Source of the DNA: Clostridia bacterium
Lineage (GTDB): Bacteria > Bacillota > Clostridia > Christensenellales > CAG-138
NCBI GenBank assembly: GCA_016293975.1
Contig: JAEDCW010000009.1
Location: forward strand, 1-41,735
DNA length: 41,735 nucleotides
Reading direction: 5' to 3'
Shown here one piece after another: positions 1-8,472 of the stretch. The position numbers were made by a program, and so were the translations under genes. The notes under the pieces were generated by a model that was given only the letters and a program-made list of their open reading frames with translations, did no database searches and was not told where the DNA came from. Positions within the stretch are counted from its first letter, which is position 1, and every line of letters starts with the position of its first letter.

Positions 1-96
1 TGGCCGAAATATTGACCAGAGGCTGAATGAATGCTTTTTATTCAGAGCTTCCCTAAACCGCTTTGTGACTTGCTTGAGTGGTCAAAAGCAATCATC

Positions 97-130
97 ATAA
101 AAGAAACGGCATCGCTATCACGATGCCGTT
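97..130 (-). terminator. Intrinsic terminator of the LCP gene
   Basis: A perfect 10-bp inverted repeat (105-114 with 121-130, six-base loop) lies 18 bases past the stop of the LCP gene. Read on the minus strand it is followed by a T-rich run (TTTCTTTTATG), the usual form of a Rho-independent terminator. Confidence 0.8.
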
Positions 131-147
131 ATTATTCCCTGCGCTTA

Positions 148-1992
148 TTATCTGAAATCCACATCCACCTCGTTAAACTCGGGGTCGTCCCAGTAGCGCA
201 ATGTGAATGCGCTTACATTTAGGTGTTTGCCGAACGCCTGCGCCATAGCCAGGCAGGCTTCCTTATAGCGCTCGTTTGCCGCCTTAAGGTTGGTGTACGA
301 GATGATAAACGGATGCATCCTCGATGGGTTGGTGGTCGCCTGATAATCGCTCGGCAGACCGCCCTGCTTCATGAATCTTTCAGCCTCAGAATCCGCCTCG
401 GCAATTGATGTGTTGAGTATCTCAAGCGCATCGAGGTAATCCCAATAGGCGGCATACTGAGCGTATGTATAACTGTAGTCTGGAGTGGGGCTCGTTCCCT
501 GCGTAGGCCACGGCTCGGGCGTAGTCCTTCCGCCACCGTCATCCGTAGGCCACGGGATAGGCGTGTCGCCTGGCGTAGGTGTCGGCGTAGGCGTGGGGGT
601 CGGCCTCGGCGTCGGCGACGGTCTCAATGTGGGGCGCGGCGGAGTTGTGACCGGAGCATCGGGCGGTGTCGGAGAGGGTGTAGGCGTGGGCATTACCGCA
701 CCGGAGTTGATGAGTCTATCTACCTCTTCACCCAATTTTTCGGTTATTTCAAGATAGTGCTCCGCGAGCATGCTCTCCCATGTGTAGTTGGCGTACTCGG
801 GCGTGAATTCGAGGTACTCTTTGAGCTTTACACCGTATACTTTCTCAATTATCTCTACTCTTTTCTCCTGGTCCGTGAGGCAGAAAAGCCATCCGAATAT
901 GTTCTGATTCTTTCCGCTTATCGAATGCATACCTATGTTCTCGGAATCGAGATTGTATGCAAACAGCGCCAGCGCCATAGTCTTGTCTAGCGATGCGTTG
1001 GTGTGGAGCTGTCCCTGGAACGCCTGAACGATGTCGGGTATCATGAGCAGCAAATTCTTTTCTTTCATGGCGTTGAACAGCGCTATCATCATCTTCTTCT
1101 GGCGGTTTATACGGTTAAGGTCGCCCGAAGCCGCGATATTCTTTCTGACGCGCATATAGTCGAGAACTCCCTGTCCGTCGAGGTGCTGGAAGCCCTTCTT
1201 ATACTGTCTGCCTGCCATCTCAAAATCCATCTCGACGTCGTAATCCACTCCGCCTATGGCGTTTGCAAGCGCCTTTACCGTGGGCATATTGACGGCATAA
1301 TAGTAGTCTACGGGTATTCCGCCGAGCATCCATGATGCCGATTCCATGACCTTTCTAAAGCCTGCATCGTTATATCCGCCGCCGCAGTTGATAGACGCGT
1401 TCAGCTTGTATATGCCCTGTACTCCGGGTATCTGCGCATATGTATCTCTGGGGAGGGAAATGAGGTCTACCCTGTTCTCCTCAAAGTTTACTGCGATGAC
1501 CATCATAACGTCGGCATGATAATCCTGTTTGCCGTCCCAAGTCTCGCGCTCTACAGAATAGTCTACGCCTATTACGAGAATGTTGACTACGTCCTTCATC
1601 ATCGACAGATCAGCTTGATTATACAGCACCTTGTACGGGTCGAGCGTGGGCGTGGGCGTGGGCAAATCGCCCGGGTTGGGCGTACTGATATCTATTGTCG
1701 GCGTCGGAGTATTGTCGAACACGCCGGCAGGGTTGTAAATTATGTTGTACAGCTTGACGCCTCCGGTGATTATTCCCGCAAGCAAAAGCGCACCCACGAC
1801 GCAAAGTATTACGAGCCTCATAGTCTTCTGCTTGGGCGTAAGCTGTTTCTTTGGCTTTTTGGTTCTTTTGCGCTTGCCGTCACCTGCATCGCCTTCGGGT
1901 GTAAAGTCGGCGCCTGACACCGCTACACCTTTGACTTTTTCTTTGTTGTTCTCGGCGATAGACTCAGCCATTCTTACTTTCTTATCTTCCAT
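148..1992 (-). CDS. LytR-CpsA-Psr (LCP) family cell-wall polymer ligase
   Basis: LCP proteins transfer undecaprenyl-linked glycopolymers (teichoic acid or capsule) to peptidoglycan on the outer face of the membrane. The 614-residue protein has a Lys/Arg-rich cytoplasmic N-terminus (40-57), one membrane helix (about 58-80), a short Thr-Pro stretch, and the LCP catalytic domain from about 134 to 300. The conserved arginine is in SLPRDT (R182), with acidic residues upstream in the IGVDY motif. A Pro/Thr-rich linker (about 440-510) resembles wall-spanning spacers. It leads to a roughly 100-residue helical tail rich in aromatic and Ala residues that I do not recognise. The ATG start is preceded by GGTAGGTAATT. 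The gene stands alone with its own terminator. Family assignment is secure; the transferred polymer is unknown. Confidence 0.9.
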   Translation of the reverse strand: MEDKKVRMAESIAENNKEKVKGVAVSGADFTPEGDAGDGKRKRTKKPKKQLTPKQKTMRLVILCVVGALLLAGIITGGVKLYNIIYNPAGVFDNTPTPTIDISTPNPGDLPTPTPTLDPYKVLYNQADLSMMKDVVNILVIGVDYSVERETWDGKQDYHADVMMVIAVNFEENRVDLISLPRDTYAQIPGVQGIYKLNASINCGGGYNDAGFRKVMESASWMLGGIPVDYYYAVNMPTVKALANAIGGVDYDVEMDFEMAGRQYKKGFQHLDGQGVLDYMRVRKNIAASGDLNRINRQKKMMIALFNAMKEKNLLLMIPDIVQAFQGQLHTNASLDKTMALALFAYNLDSENIGMHSISGKNQNIFGWLFCLTDQEKRVEIIEKVYGVKLKEYLEFTPEYANYTWESMLAEHYLEITEKLGEEVDRLINSGAVMPTPTPSPTPPDAPVTTPPRPTLRPSPTPRPTPTPTPTPTPGDTPIPWPTDDGGGRTTPEPWPTQGTSPTPDYSYTYAQYAAYWDYLDALEILNTSIAEADSEAERFMKQGGLPSDYQATTNPSRMHPFIISYTNLKAANERYKEACLAMAQAFGKHLNVSAFTLRYWDDPEFNEVDVDFR

Positions 1993-2349
1993 AATTACCT
2001 ACCAATCCTCACTGTTGTGAAAACCTACCGCATTTTAGCACTGCACAGTTCAAATGTAAACACGCACCTTCTCAGTGCGAATTGACTTGCTCTTTATAAA
2101 CTCACCAAAAGCCCGATAGTTCCACGCTTTTTGGAGTTTTTTATATTATAGCATCATATTCACGCCGAATTTTATTAGTCGGAATAATTTACAAATCGGA
2201 CATATTTCCCCCTGTTTCGTCGGTACTTAATGTTTTTTTATGTGTGTTTCTCTATGCGTCAACTAAAAAGGGCCGTGCATCGATAAGTGTAAGCCAATAA
2301 GTTCCAAATGGGTTTATATTCCGGGGTAAACGCTCCGACAAACCGAAGG
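1993..2349. other. Intergenic region upstream of the LCP gene
   Basis: This 357-base AT-rich spacer lies between the LCP gene and the DinB-like gene, both on the minus strand. I see no coding capacity. It holds one extended -10 element (listed separately) that would give the LCP mRNA a leader of roughly 150 bases. No riboswitch fold was recognised. Confidence 0.5.
2145..2153 (-). promoter_or_regulatory. Extended -10 promoter candidate for the LCP gene
   Basis: On the minus strand the sequence TGCTATAAT is a perfect extended -10 (TGnTATAAT). No good -35 hexamer is visible 17 bases upstream, which extended -10 promoters can tolerate. It lies about 150 bases upstream of the LCP start. Confidence 0.45.
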
Positions 2350-3057
2350 CTATGCTTCAAATATAAAAACATTCGGCACCGCATTATCTCCAAAGGTCTT
2401 TATCGCCATTCGGTACATGGCTCTTGCATGTATTCTGTCGTGCCAAATAAAGCGTCTCAGAACCTTTCTCAATGACCATTCTTCATCATAGCTTCCAAGA
2501 TAGACCGTATTATTTAAGAAACCCGGCCGCTTCTCCAACGAAGCAAAGCCCCTTTCTCTGCATTCCAGAATGTTTCCCTCGTTATCCGCGGAAACTCCTA
2601 TTTCGCCAAAGTAATAGCCATTGACATTTTTCGTATGCTCATACATTTCAAATGCTGTACGGGGAATTTGCCCATAGAAAGTCGTCCTTTCCGGCAGACA
2701 GCTTTTGTCTTTACCCGGTATTGCAATGTACATCGTCAAAAAATCCCGTGCCGATTTCAAAGCGAGCGCCTTTAGCTCCAAATATTCGGCTATGCTCAGT
2801 GCTTTTCTTTCCTCGTCAAAAATGACGTCGGAATCCGCATCGGAGATTGCCAGCTCGGAGATTTTCTCTTGAACGATTTCAGGCTCAAGTAAGTCGGGCA
2901 CGGTATCTCCTTTCCACTTTAGGTAGGAGGTGATTTCCGAAGGCATTTTTTCAATAGCCGCAGCTTTTGACGGGCCTCTCGTGAATGCTCATGCAAAGTT
3001 ATCCGCATACAATATGCTGTCATTGCCATTATGCTCCCATACGCATCTTATCTTCAT
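2350..3057 (-). pseudogene. DinB-like family protein, interrupted by an in-frame TGA
   Basis: Translation from the ATG at 3057, preceded by a good site (GGAGGGAGAAGG), gives 22 residues ending YADNFA. A TGA follows at 2989-2991, and the same frame then continues without a break (AFTRGPSKAAAIEK...) to 2350. The sequence on both sides fits one DinB-like four-helix protein of about 235 residues. The C-terminal helix (WSLRKVLRRFIWHDRIHARAM) carries the histidines that in this superfamily bind a metal. The stop falls where relatives, as I recall, usually have a glycine. An ATG at 2946 could start a 198-residue product, but no ribosome site is obvious there. Either a true nonsense mutation or a sequencing error. 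Confidence 0.65.
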
Positions 3058-3110
3058 AAGCCTTCTCCCTCCGACACATTCCGTTTTACCGCTCTGTGTG
3101 TTTGCTTTTG

Positions 3111-3144
3111 AAAAAACGGCAACATGGTTATTTAGCCCGTCGCC
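3111..3144 (-). terminator. Likely terminator of the Na+/phosphate symporter gene
   Basis: On the minus strand a six-base stem (GGCGAC with GTTGCC, one G-T pair) around a 15-base loop is followed directly by GTTTTTT. It lies about 60 bases past the stop of the symporter gene. Confidence 0.5.
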
Positions 3145-3205
3145 GCTGTTGTGTTTTTATATGCCGCCGTTTACGACCGTCCGGCTGCGCAGTGCGCCGT
3201 CAGCC

Positions 3206-4954
3206 TCACGGAAGCAGGAACTTCTGCGAGTATTTTTTGAAATGCTTATCGTACTCGTTCTGGTTCGTCTCCTTTACGGTGTTGAGGTAGCTGTGCGTAT
3301 CAAACGACGCCTCCGCTATCTGTATAATGCACACCGCTATATTGGAGCAATGGTCGCTCACCCTCTCCATATTTGTGAGCAGGTCTGTCAGCACGAAGCC
3401 CAAATTGATGGTACAACGTCCCTCTTGCAGTCTCCTTACGTGGCGCGCCCTTATCTCTGACTGGAGCGCATCTATAACGTCCTCAAGCGGCTCAACCTGC
3501 TTTGCGAGCGCAGTATCGTTTGTATAGAACGCCTCTAACGTCATATCGAGTATGTCGTGGAGCGCGGATATCATTACACCGAGCTCGGCAGTCGCCTTTT
3601 CCGAGAATGCAAGCTTCTTTTTGAACATCTCCTCCGCGGAATTCATTATGTTCTCCGCGTGGTCGCCTATCCTCTCAAAGTCGCCTATGACGTGCAACAG
3701 CTTGCTTATCTCGTGGCTCTCCTGCTCGCTCAGCTCCTTAGAAGAGAGCTTTACCATATACGTTCCGAGCTCATCCTCGAACCTGTCGAGCTTCGCCTCG
3801 AGCTCCTTCACCTTGTCCATGTCCGAGCTGCTGAATCTTCCGATATTATCGAGCGCTGTGTAGAATGAATCCCTGGCGGTCTGCGCCATCGTGTTGGCAA
3901 GCCTTCTGCACTGCTCCAAAGCGATCGCGGGGGTGTTTAAGAAACGCTCGTCCAACGGATTTGTCTCCTCGACCTGTTTCTTGTCCGGCACCAGCAGTTT
4001 CGCTATCCTGCACAACAGATTTGTAAACGGGTAGAACACTATGGTCGCACCGACATTAAATACGGTATGCACCACTGCTATATTTGCCGGGTCAAGCGGC
4101 TGATTTATGAAGTCGAAACCTATAAATGCGTTGAGTATATAGAACAGTGCGAGGAAAATAACCGTTCCCACGGCATTAAAGCTCACATGAACGATCGCCG
4201 TACGCTTTGCGTTCTTTGTCGCGCCCACACACGATATAAGTGCGGTGACGCAAGTACCTATGTTGGTTCCGAGTATGATTGGTATAGCTGCGCCGTAGGT
4301 TATTCCTCCCGTGAGCGCTAAAGCCTGCAGTATACCTATAGCAGCCGCAGAGCTCTGTATTATGCCCGTAAACACGGTGCCCACGAGTACGCCCAATATG
4401 GGATTCTCAAACATCGTAAATATAGATGCGAAGTTAGGGGCATCCGCAAGGGGTGCGACCGCATCGCTCATAGTCGTCATACCGAACATCAGTATTCCGA
4501 AACCCACAAGCGTCGAACCTATCGCCTTTTGCTTTTCTTTTTTTGAGAAGAGCATCATCGCTATGCCTATTATTGCGAGTAAAGGTGCAAACGACGTCGG
4601 CTTCAGCATTTTTAACAACAGAGAATCGCCGCTTATCGCCGTCAATGACAGTATCCATGACGTGATTGTCGTTCCTATGTTTGAACCCATTATGACGCCC
4701 ACGGCGTTTTTTAGCTGCATAAGCCCCGAGTTTACGAAGCCCACAAGCATTACGGTAGTTGATGATGAGCTCTGTATGAGCGCAGTTACGCCCATTCCCA
4801 ACAGTATCGCAAGCAGCTTGTTGTCCGTAGCTTTACTCAACGCACGCTCAAGCGTACCGCCGGAAAGCCTTTCGAGACCACCGCTCATGCATTGCATACC
4901 GTAGAGCGTGAATGCAAGTCCCCCTATGAGAGTTAATACATTAAAAATATCCAA
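3206..4954 (-). CDS. Na+/phosphate symporter fused to a PhoU domain
   Basis: This 582-residue protein belongs to the Na/Pi cotransporter family (PF02690; YjbB/NptA-like), which moves phosphate with sodium across the inner membrane. The two inverted halves each show the diagnostic QSS motif: QSSSS at residue 61 in a TTVMLVGF context, and QSSAAAIG near residue 200. The first roughly 320 residues form about eight membrane helices. The remaining 240 are two PhoU-like helical bundles with the acidic metal-binding stretches typical of PhoU. PhoU fusions usually gate phosphate uptake in response to phosphate state. The start is TTG, eight bases after GGGGA. The gene is monocistronic, and no pst or pho genes are near. 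Confidence 0.92.
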   Translation of the reverse strand: MDIFNVLTLIGGLAFTLYGMQCMSGGLERLSGGTLERALSKATDNKLLAILLGMGVTALIQSSSSTTVMLVGFVNSGLMQLKNAVGVIMGSNIGTTITSWILSLTAISGDSLLLKMLKPTSFAPLLAIIGIAMMLFSKKEKQKAIGSTLVGFGILMFGMTTMSDAVAPLADAPNFASIFTMFENPILGVLVGTVFTGIIQSSAAAIGILQALALTGGITYGAAIPIILGTNIGTCVTALISCVGATKNAKRTAIVHVSFNAVGTVIFLALFYILNAFIGFDFINQPLDPANIAVVHTVFNVGATIVFYPFTNLLCRIAKLLVPDKKQVEETNPLDERFLNTPAIALEQCRRLANTMAQTARDSFYTALDNIGRFSSSDMDKVKELEAKLDRFEDELGTYMVKLSSKELSEQESHEISKLLHVIGDFERIGDHAENIMNSAEEMFKKKLAFSEKATAELGVMISALHDILDMTLEAFYTNDTALAKQVEPLEDVIDALQSEIRARHVRRLQEGRCTINLGFVLTDLLTNMERVSDHCSNIAVCIIQIAEASFDTHSYLNTVKETNQNEYDKHFKKYSQKFLLP

Positions 4955-4991
4955 TTACATTTCCCCACACTATTCAAAAATTCCACAAATT

Positions 4992-5029
4992 ACTATAACA
5001 CACAAACCGCCTTTTGGTGTCAAGCGGTT
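4992..5029 (-). promoter_or_regulatory. Promoter candidate with inverted repeat, Na+/Pi symporter
   Basis: Minus strand: TTGACA (5018-5023) and TATAGT or TTATAG (4992-4998), with a longer than ideal spacer of 19-20 bases. The -35 sits inside an inverted repeat (AACCGC with GCGGTT, 5005-5010 and 5024-5029), which could be an operator. Weak evidence. Confidence 0.4.
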
Positions 5030-5116
5030 AAAACACGAGATAAAACCCGTGTAAAAACTGTGTAAAACAGAACATATGCCGCAGTCAGCAATCGAATCAC
5101 CCGTTTTTGCCTGTTT

Positions 5117-6436
5117 TCATTTACCCACGCAGAAGCGCTCGAATATCCTGTCGATTACCTCCGCATCGACCTGTCTTCCCGTTATGCGTGACAGCGCCTC
5201 GAGCGCTCTCTCTATATCCGTTGCGAGACAATCCCAATCCGTAAGCCTCCATGAGCCGTATAAATACTGTGCCGCCTGCGCAACCGCCTCTATATGGCGC
5301 ATATTGGTTATATGCGTCTCGCTTTTGTCAGGCAAAAGCATGTCCGCTATAGCAGTCCTGAGCTCGTCCATGCCCTCTTTTGTAATCGCGCTCACGGTAA
5401 CGGCTTCTATACCCGTGGCATTTTTTGCCGCACTTTCATATATCTTCACATCGAGGTCACCCTTGCAGAGCACTATGAGCTTAGGCGTCTCTCCGCACTC
5501 CTCTATCAAAGCGTCACACTCGTCGCTCCACGGCACGCTCGCATCTATCGCCACTAAGAGTAGGTCGGCATTCCTGACTGCCTCTTTCGCCCTGCTCACG
5601 CCTATGCGTTCCACCTCGTCGCCCGTCTCCCTCAACCCTGCGGTATCTGTCAGTAAAACGGGTATGCCGAATATGTCGATATGCTCCGTAAGCGCATCTC
5701 TCGTCGTTCCCGCAATCGAGGTGACTATCGCCCTGTCCTCGCCGCAGAGCGCATTCAGCAGTGACGATTTGCCTGCGTTGGGTTTCCCGACTATGGTTAC
5801 CCTCGCGCCGTCTCTGATAAGTCTCCTTCCAAGCCCTCTGCGCTCAAGCTCAATAAGCCTCTTGTAACAATCAGACAGCTTTTCCGGCAGGCTTGAAAAT
5901 ACGTCCTCCTCGAGCTCGTCCGGGTAATCCATAGCCGCATCGAGTCCAGCAAGCGCATCTGTAAGCTCATCTTCTATGCCCCGTATCTCATCGTTTACCG
6001 CACCTTTTAGCTGTAAAAGCGCTTCTCTCGCGCCGAGTGCCGTCTTTGAGTTTATCACGTCCATGACGGCTTCAGCCTCGCTAAGATCGAGCTTGCCGTT
6101 TATAAAAGCACGCTTTGTAAACTCGCCTGCCTGCGCAGGGCGCGCCCCGAGCTCGCAAAGATAGTCGAATATGCTCCTCGCCACGGCGTACGAGCCGTGT
6201 ATGTACAGCTCTGCCATGTCCTCGCCCGTATAGCTGTGAGGCGCCTTGAAGAACGCCGCCATGCAGTCGTCGAGCAATACACCGTCTCTGACTATACTTC
6301 CGTGCAGTATGCTGCCGTGTGCGACATTGCGCGAAAAACACCCGTCAAGCACGGCTTTGGCATCGTCGCCGCTTATTCTTATTATCGCCAAAGCGCCTCC
6401 GAAGGGTGTAGCGGGTGCAAAAACAGTATCCGACAT
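5117..6436 (-). CDS. mnmE: tRNA uridine-5-carboxymethylaminomethyl GTPase MnmE
   Basis: MnmE works with MnmG to modify U34 of tRNAs reading two-codon boxes. The 439-residue protein starts with the tetrahydrofolate-binding domain (MSDTVFAPATPFGGALAIIR), followed by a helical domain. The inserted G domain carries GKPNAGKSS (G1), DTAG (G3) and a CKGD-type G4. The chain ends in the conserved Phe-Cys-Val-Gly-Lys tail whose cysteine is needed for modification. An in-frame ATG eight codons upstream (6460) is less likely, because GGAGG sits at the right distance only before 6436. mnmG, its usual partner, is not in the window. Confidence 0.95.
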   Translation of the reverse strand: MSDTVFAPATPFGGALAIIRISGDDAKAVLDGCFSRNVAHGSILHGSIVRDGVLLDDCMAAFFKAPHSYTGEDMAELYIHGSYAVARSIFDYLCELGARPAQAGEFTKRAFINGKLDLSEAEAVMDVINSKTALGAREALLQLKGAVNDEIRGIEDELTDALAGLDAAMDYPDELEEDVFSSLPEKLSDCYKRLIELERRGLGRRLIRDGARVTIVGKPNAGKSSLLNALCGEDRAIVTSIAGTTRDALTEHIDIFGIPVLLTDTAGLRETGDEVERIGVSRAKEAVRNADLLLVAIDASVPWSDECDALIEECGETPKLIVLCKGDLDVKIYESAAKNATGIEAVTVSAITKEGMDELRTAIADMLLPDKSETHITNMRHIEAVAQAAQYLYGSWRLTDWDCLATDIERALEALSRITGRQVDAEVIDRIFERFCVGK

Positions 6437-6497
6437 TGAATCCTCCGATTTTTTATGCATCTATTATCTGCCAGTTTCCGGGAAAAATCAACGCATC

Positions 6498-6521
6498 AAA
6501 AAAAGGCGGCACAGCCGCCTT
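6498..6521 (-). terminator. Intrinsic terminator of the DUF1292 gene
   Basis: Minus strand: AGGCGGC, three-base loop, GCCGCCT, then seven T. It begins about 15 bases past the stop codon of the DUF1292 gene. Confidence 0.88.
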
Positions 6522-6535
6522 AATCTCATGCCGCT

Positions 6536-6916
6536 TTACTCGTGGTCACAGCCGCAGCCGCAACTGCAGTCGTGATGTTCATGCTCGCAATCGCAATCAT
6601 CGTCGCAATCGCAGTCGCAGTCATCGTGGCAGCAACCGCAGTCGCAATCTTCGATGTCGCCGTTTTCGAGTGCTTCCTGTACGAGCGCTACGAGCGTCTC
6701 AAACTTGTCGTCATCGACTGATACGAATTCCTCTGTATCGCCGTTTACAATGACCTTCATTATGTACATCTCGGGCTCTTCATCCTCGCCTATGGTGCTT
6801 GCATCGTACACTACGGCGTACTCTTCTTCTTCATATGTGAAGTAACCGAGTACATCAAGCTCTATTTCATTGTTATCATCGTCTGTTACGACAATAAAAT
6901 CCCTTTCTTCATCCAT
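6536..6916 (-). CDS. DUF1292 protein with Cys/His/Asp-rich tail
   Basis: The first about 88 residues form an acidic DUF1292 domain (ITLTDDDG-like beta strands, here FIVVTDDDNNEIELDVLGYF), a small family common in Firmicutes and of unknown function. The last about 37 residues are unusual: 13 cysteines and 5 histidines alternate with Asp/Glu in CDC, CGC and HDC repeats. This suggests a metal-loaded tail like metallothioneins or His/Cys-rich metallochaperone extensions. The DNA of this part is correspondingly repetitive. The gene has its own terminator, and no metal-transport gene is next to it. Binding of zinc, copper or nickel is inference from composition only. Confidence 0.85.
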   Translation of the reverse strand: MDEERDFIVVTDDDNNEIELDVLGYFTYEEEEYAVVYDASTIGEDEEPEMYIMKVIVNGDTEEFVSVDDDKFETLVALVQEALENGDIEDCDCGCCHDDCDCDCDDDCDCEHEHHDCSCGCGCDHE

Positions 6917-7000
6917 GCACTTATCTCCTCTTCATTCTCGCATTTAGCGTCGTTAACTGATTGTATCTTATTTTCCCTAAAGTAGCAATAGAGACAATGG

Positions 7001-8440
7001 TCAAATGCTGTCGTTTTTCGACCTTGTGTAAAGATCCGCGCAGAGCTTTTTCAGTCGCTTTGGGTTGTTGTCCTTCGGCTTTACCGCACAGTGCATGAAA
7101 AGCGCATTTTTAAGCTTTCCGACCGCAGGCGACGGTGGAAGCTTTGTCCACTCCATTATGTCTGCGCCGGTGCAGTTAAGCTCATTTACGCTCATGGGCG
7201 TGCCATCACTTTCCATTTGAGCAAGTATCGCCCTCCACCTGTCCACCTGGGGAATTCTGCCCAGCTCTACTCCCGAGCCGTGTATGTCGGCATTTCTTAT
7301 CTCTATTAAGCCGCTTGCGAACGTCCTGCCGAGCATCGCAAAACGTTTTTTTATTGTCGAGTCCTTTGCGGTATTGTTGAGGTCGTACATATGCTCTTTC
7401 ACGAAGCCACACACGGTATCTGCAGTATCGTTTGGACAGCGCAGTCTCGTAAGTATCTCCCTCGTCTTACCTGTCCCGAGCATCGGATGAGCGTACATAT
7501 TGCCGTCCCTCTCAAACGCCTCGGGCTTCGATACGTCGTGCAAAAGCCCTGCAAGCCTAAGCGCAAGCGAAGCAGGCGTGCAGGCGCAGGTGCGGATGCT
7601 GTGCCCCAAAACATCGTATCTGTGATACTTTGTGCGCTGAACGAAGCCGTCCGCCGCGCGAAGCTCGGGTATAAGTGCAAATAGCGCGCCCGTCTCCCTT
7701 AAAAGCTCCAACCCAAAGAAAACGCTGTTGTCCCAGGGCAGTTTTTCGCCCGAATCGGTTTCATCGCAAAAGCGCTTTTTCTGCACCTCAGGATAGCGAA
7801 TGTCGCTGAGCAAAAGCCTGGAAAGCTCCGTCCACAGCCTTTCGGCGCTTATATCGAGGAGCAAATCGCAATGCTTCTTTGCCGAGGCAAGTGTCGCCGG
7901 GTCTACGCTTAGTCCGAGCTCACAGGCAAATCTTGCAAGCCTCATTATCCTAAGCCCATCATCCCTGAGCGTAGAATCTGGGTCTGCGCACGCCGTCCGA
8001 AGCATACCGCGCTTTAGGTCAGTGAGCCCTTCCGTGGGGTCGACCAACTCGCCCGTCAGTATGTTTTTATATATGGCGTTGACCGAAAAATCTCGTCTGA
8101 ATGCGTCTTCCTCAATACTCGTGCTGAAGCGCACCCCGTCAGGCCTGTGACCGCCGAACGCATATGTGTCGCTTCTGAATGTTGTATGCTCGACAAAAAG
8201 CCTTTGATCGCCCTGACCGATATGTATCTCGATCATACCAAAGGCTCTTCCTTTATCCACGGTTTTAAGTCCGTGTTTTCTGCAAAGCGTTTCGACATCG
8301 TCTGGCTTCATGGCACTGCATACGTCGATGTCGCTCACAGGAAGCCCCATAAGGGGATTTCTGACCATGCCACCTACGCCGTAGAGAGTATAGCCCTCCT
8401 GTGAAAACAGCCTTGCAAGCTCTGTTAACAGGCCATCCAA
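7001..8440 (-). CDS. cca: CCA tRNA nucleotidyltransferase with HD domain
   Basis: Adds or repairs the 3'-CCA of tRNAs. The 479-residue class II enzyme has the GG motif (YGVGGMVRN, 20-28), the metal-binding D-x-D (DID, 37-39), the RRDFSVNAI motif (115-123) and the RIMRLARF motif (about 164-171). An HD domain follows, with HD at 301-302 in GLLHDVSKPEAF. HD-containing members often add 2',3'-phosphodiesterase or phosphatase activity. The start is taken as TTG at 8440, because the next ATG would lie inside the catalytic fold; the ribosome site (GGTAGAG) is weak. Transcribed in the same direction as murG, 32 bases downstream of it. Confidence 0.92.
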   Translation of the reverse strand: MDGLLTELARLFSQEGYTLYGVGGMVRNPLMGLPVSDIDVCSAMKPDDVETLCRKHGLKTVDKGRAFGMIEIHIGQGDQRLFVEHTTFRSDTYAFGGHRPDGVRFSTSIEEDAFRRDFSVNAIYKNILTGELVDPTEGLTDLKRGMLRTACADPDSTLRDDGLRIMRLARFACELGLSVDPATLASAKKHCDLLLDISAERLWTELSRLLLSDIRYPEVQKKRFCDETDSGEKLPWDNSVFFGLELLRETGALFALIPELRAADGFVQRTKYHRYDVLGHSIRTCACTPASLALRLAGLLHDVSKPEAFERDGNMYAHPMLGTGKTREILTRLRCPNDTADTVCGFVKEHMYDLNNTAKDSTIKKRFAMLGRTFASGLIEIRNADIHGSGVELGRIPQVDRWRAILAQMESDGTPMSVNELNCTGADIMEWTKLPPSPAVGKLKNALFMHCAVKPKDNNPKRLKKLCADLYTRSKNDSI

Positions 8441-8472
8441 GAGTTTGCTCTACCGCATGTTTTTTCTGCGGC

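Noticed and set aside
485..757. Plus-strand open frame rich in Gly and Val opposite the LCP gene
   Set aside because: It is the antisense of the Thr-Pro repeat linker; low complexity keeps several frames open. No ribosome site.
2989..2991. Recoding of TGA as a sense codon (glycine or tryptophan), suggested by in-frame TGAs in the DinB-like gene, the mog-like gene and the ORF upstream of the type IIL fragment
   Set aside because: Many intact genes here end in TGA (lgt, the kamA-family gene, the Gx transporter, rnfG), and tryptophan is coded by TGG throughout. Other breaks in the window use TAA. Ordinary nonsense mutations fit better.
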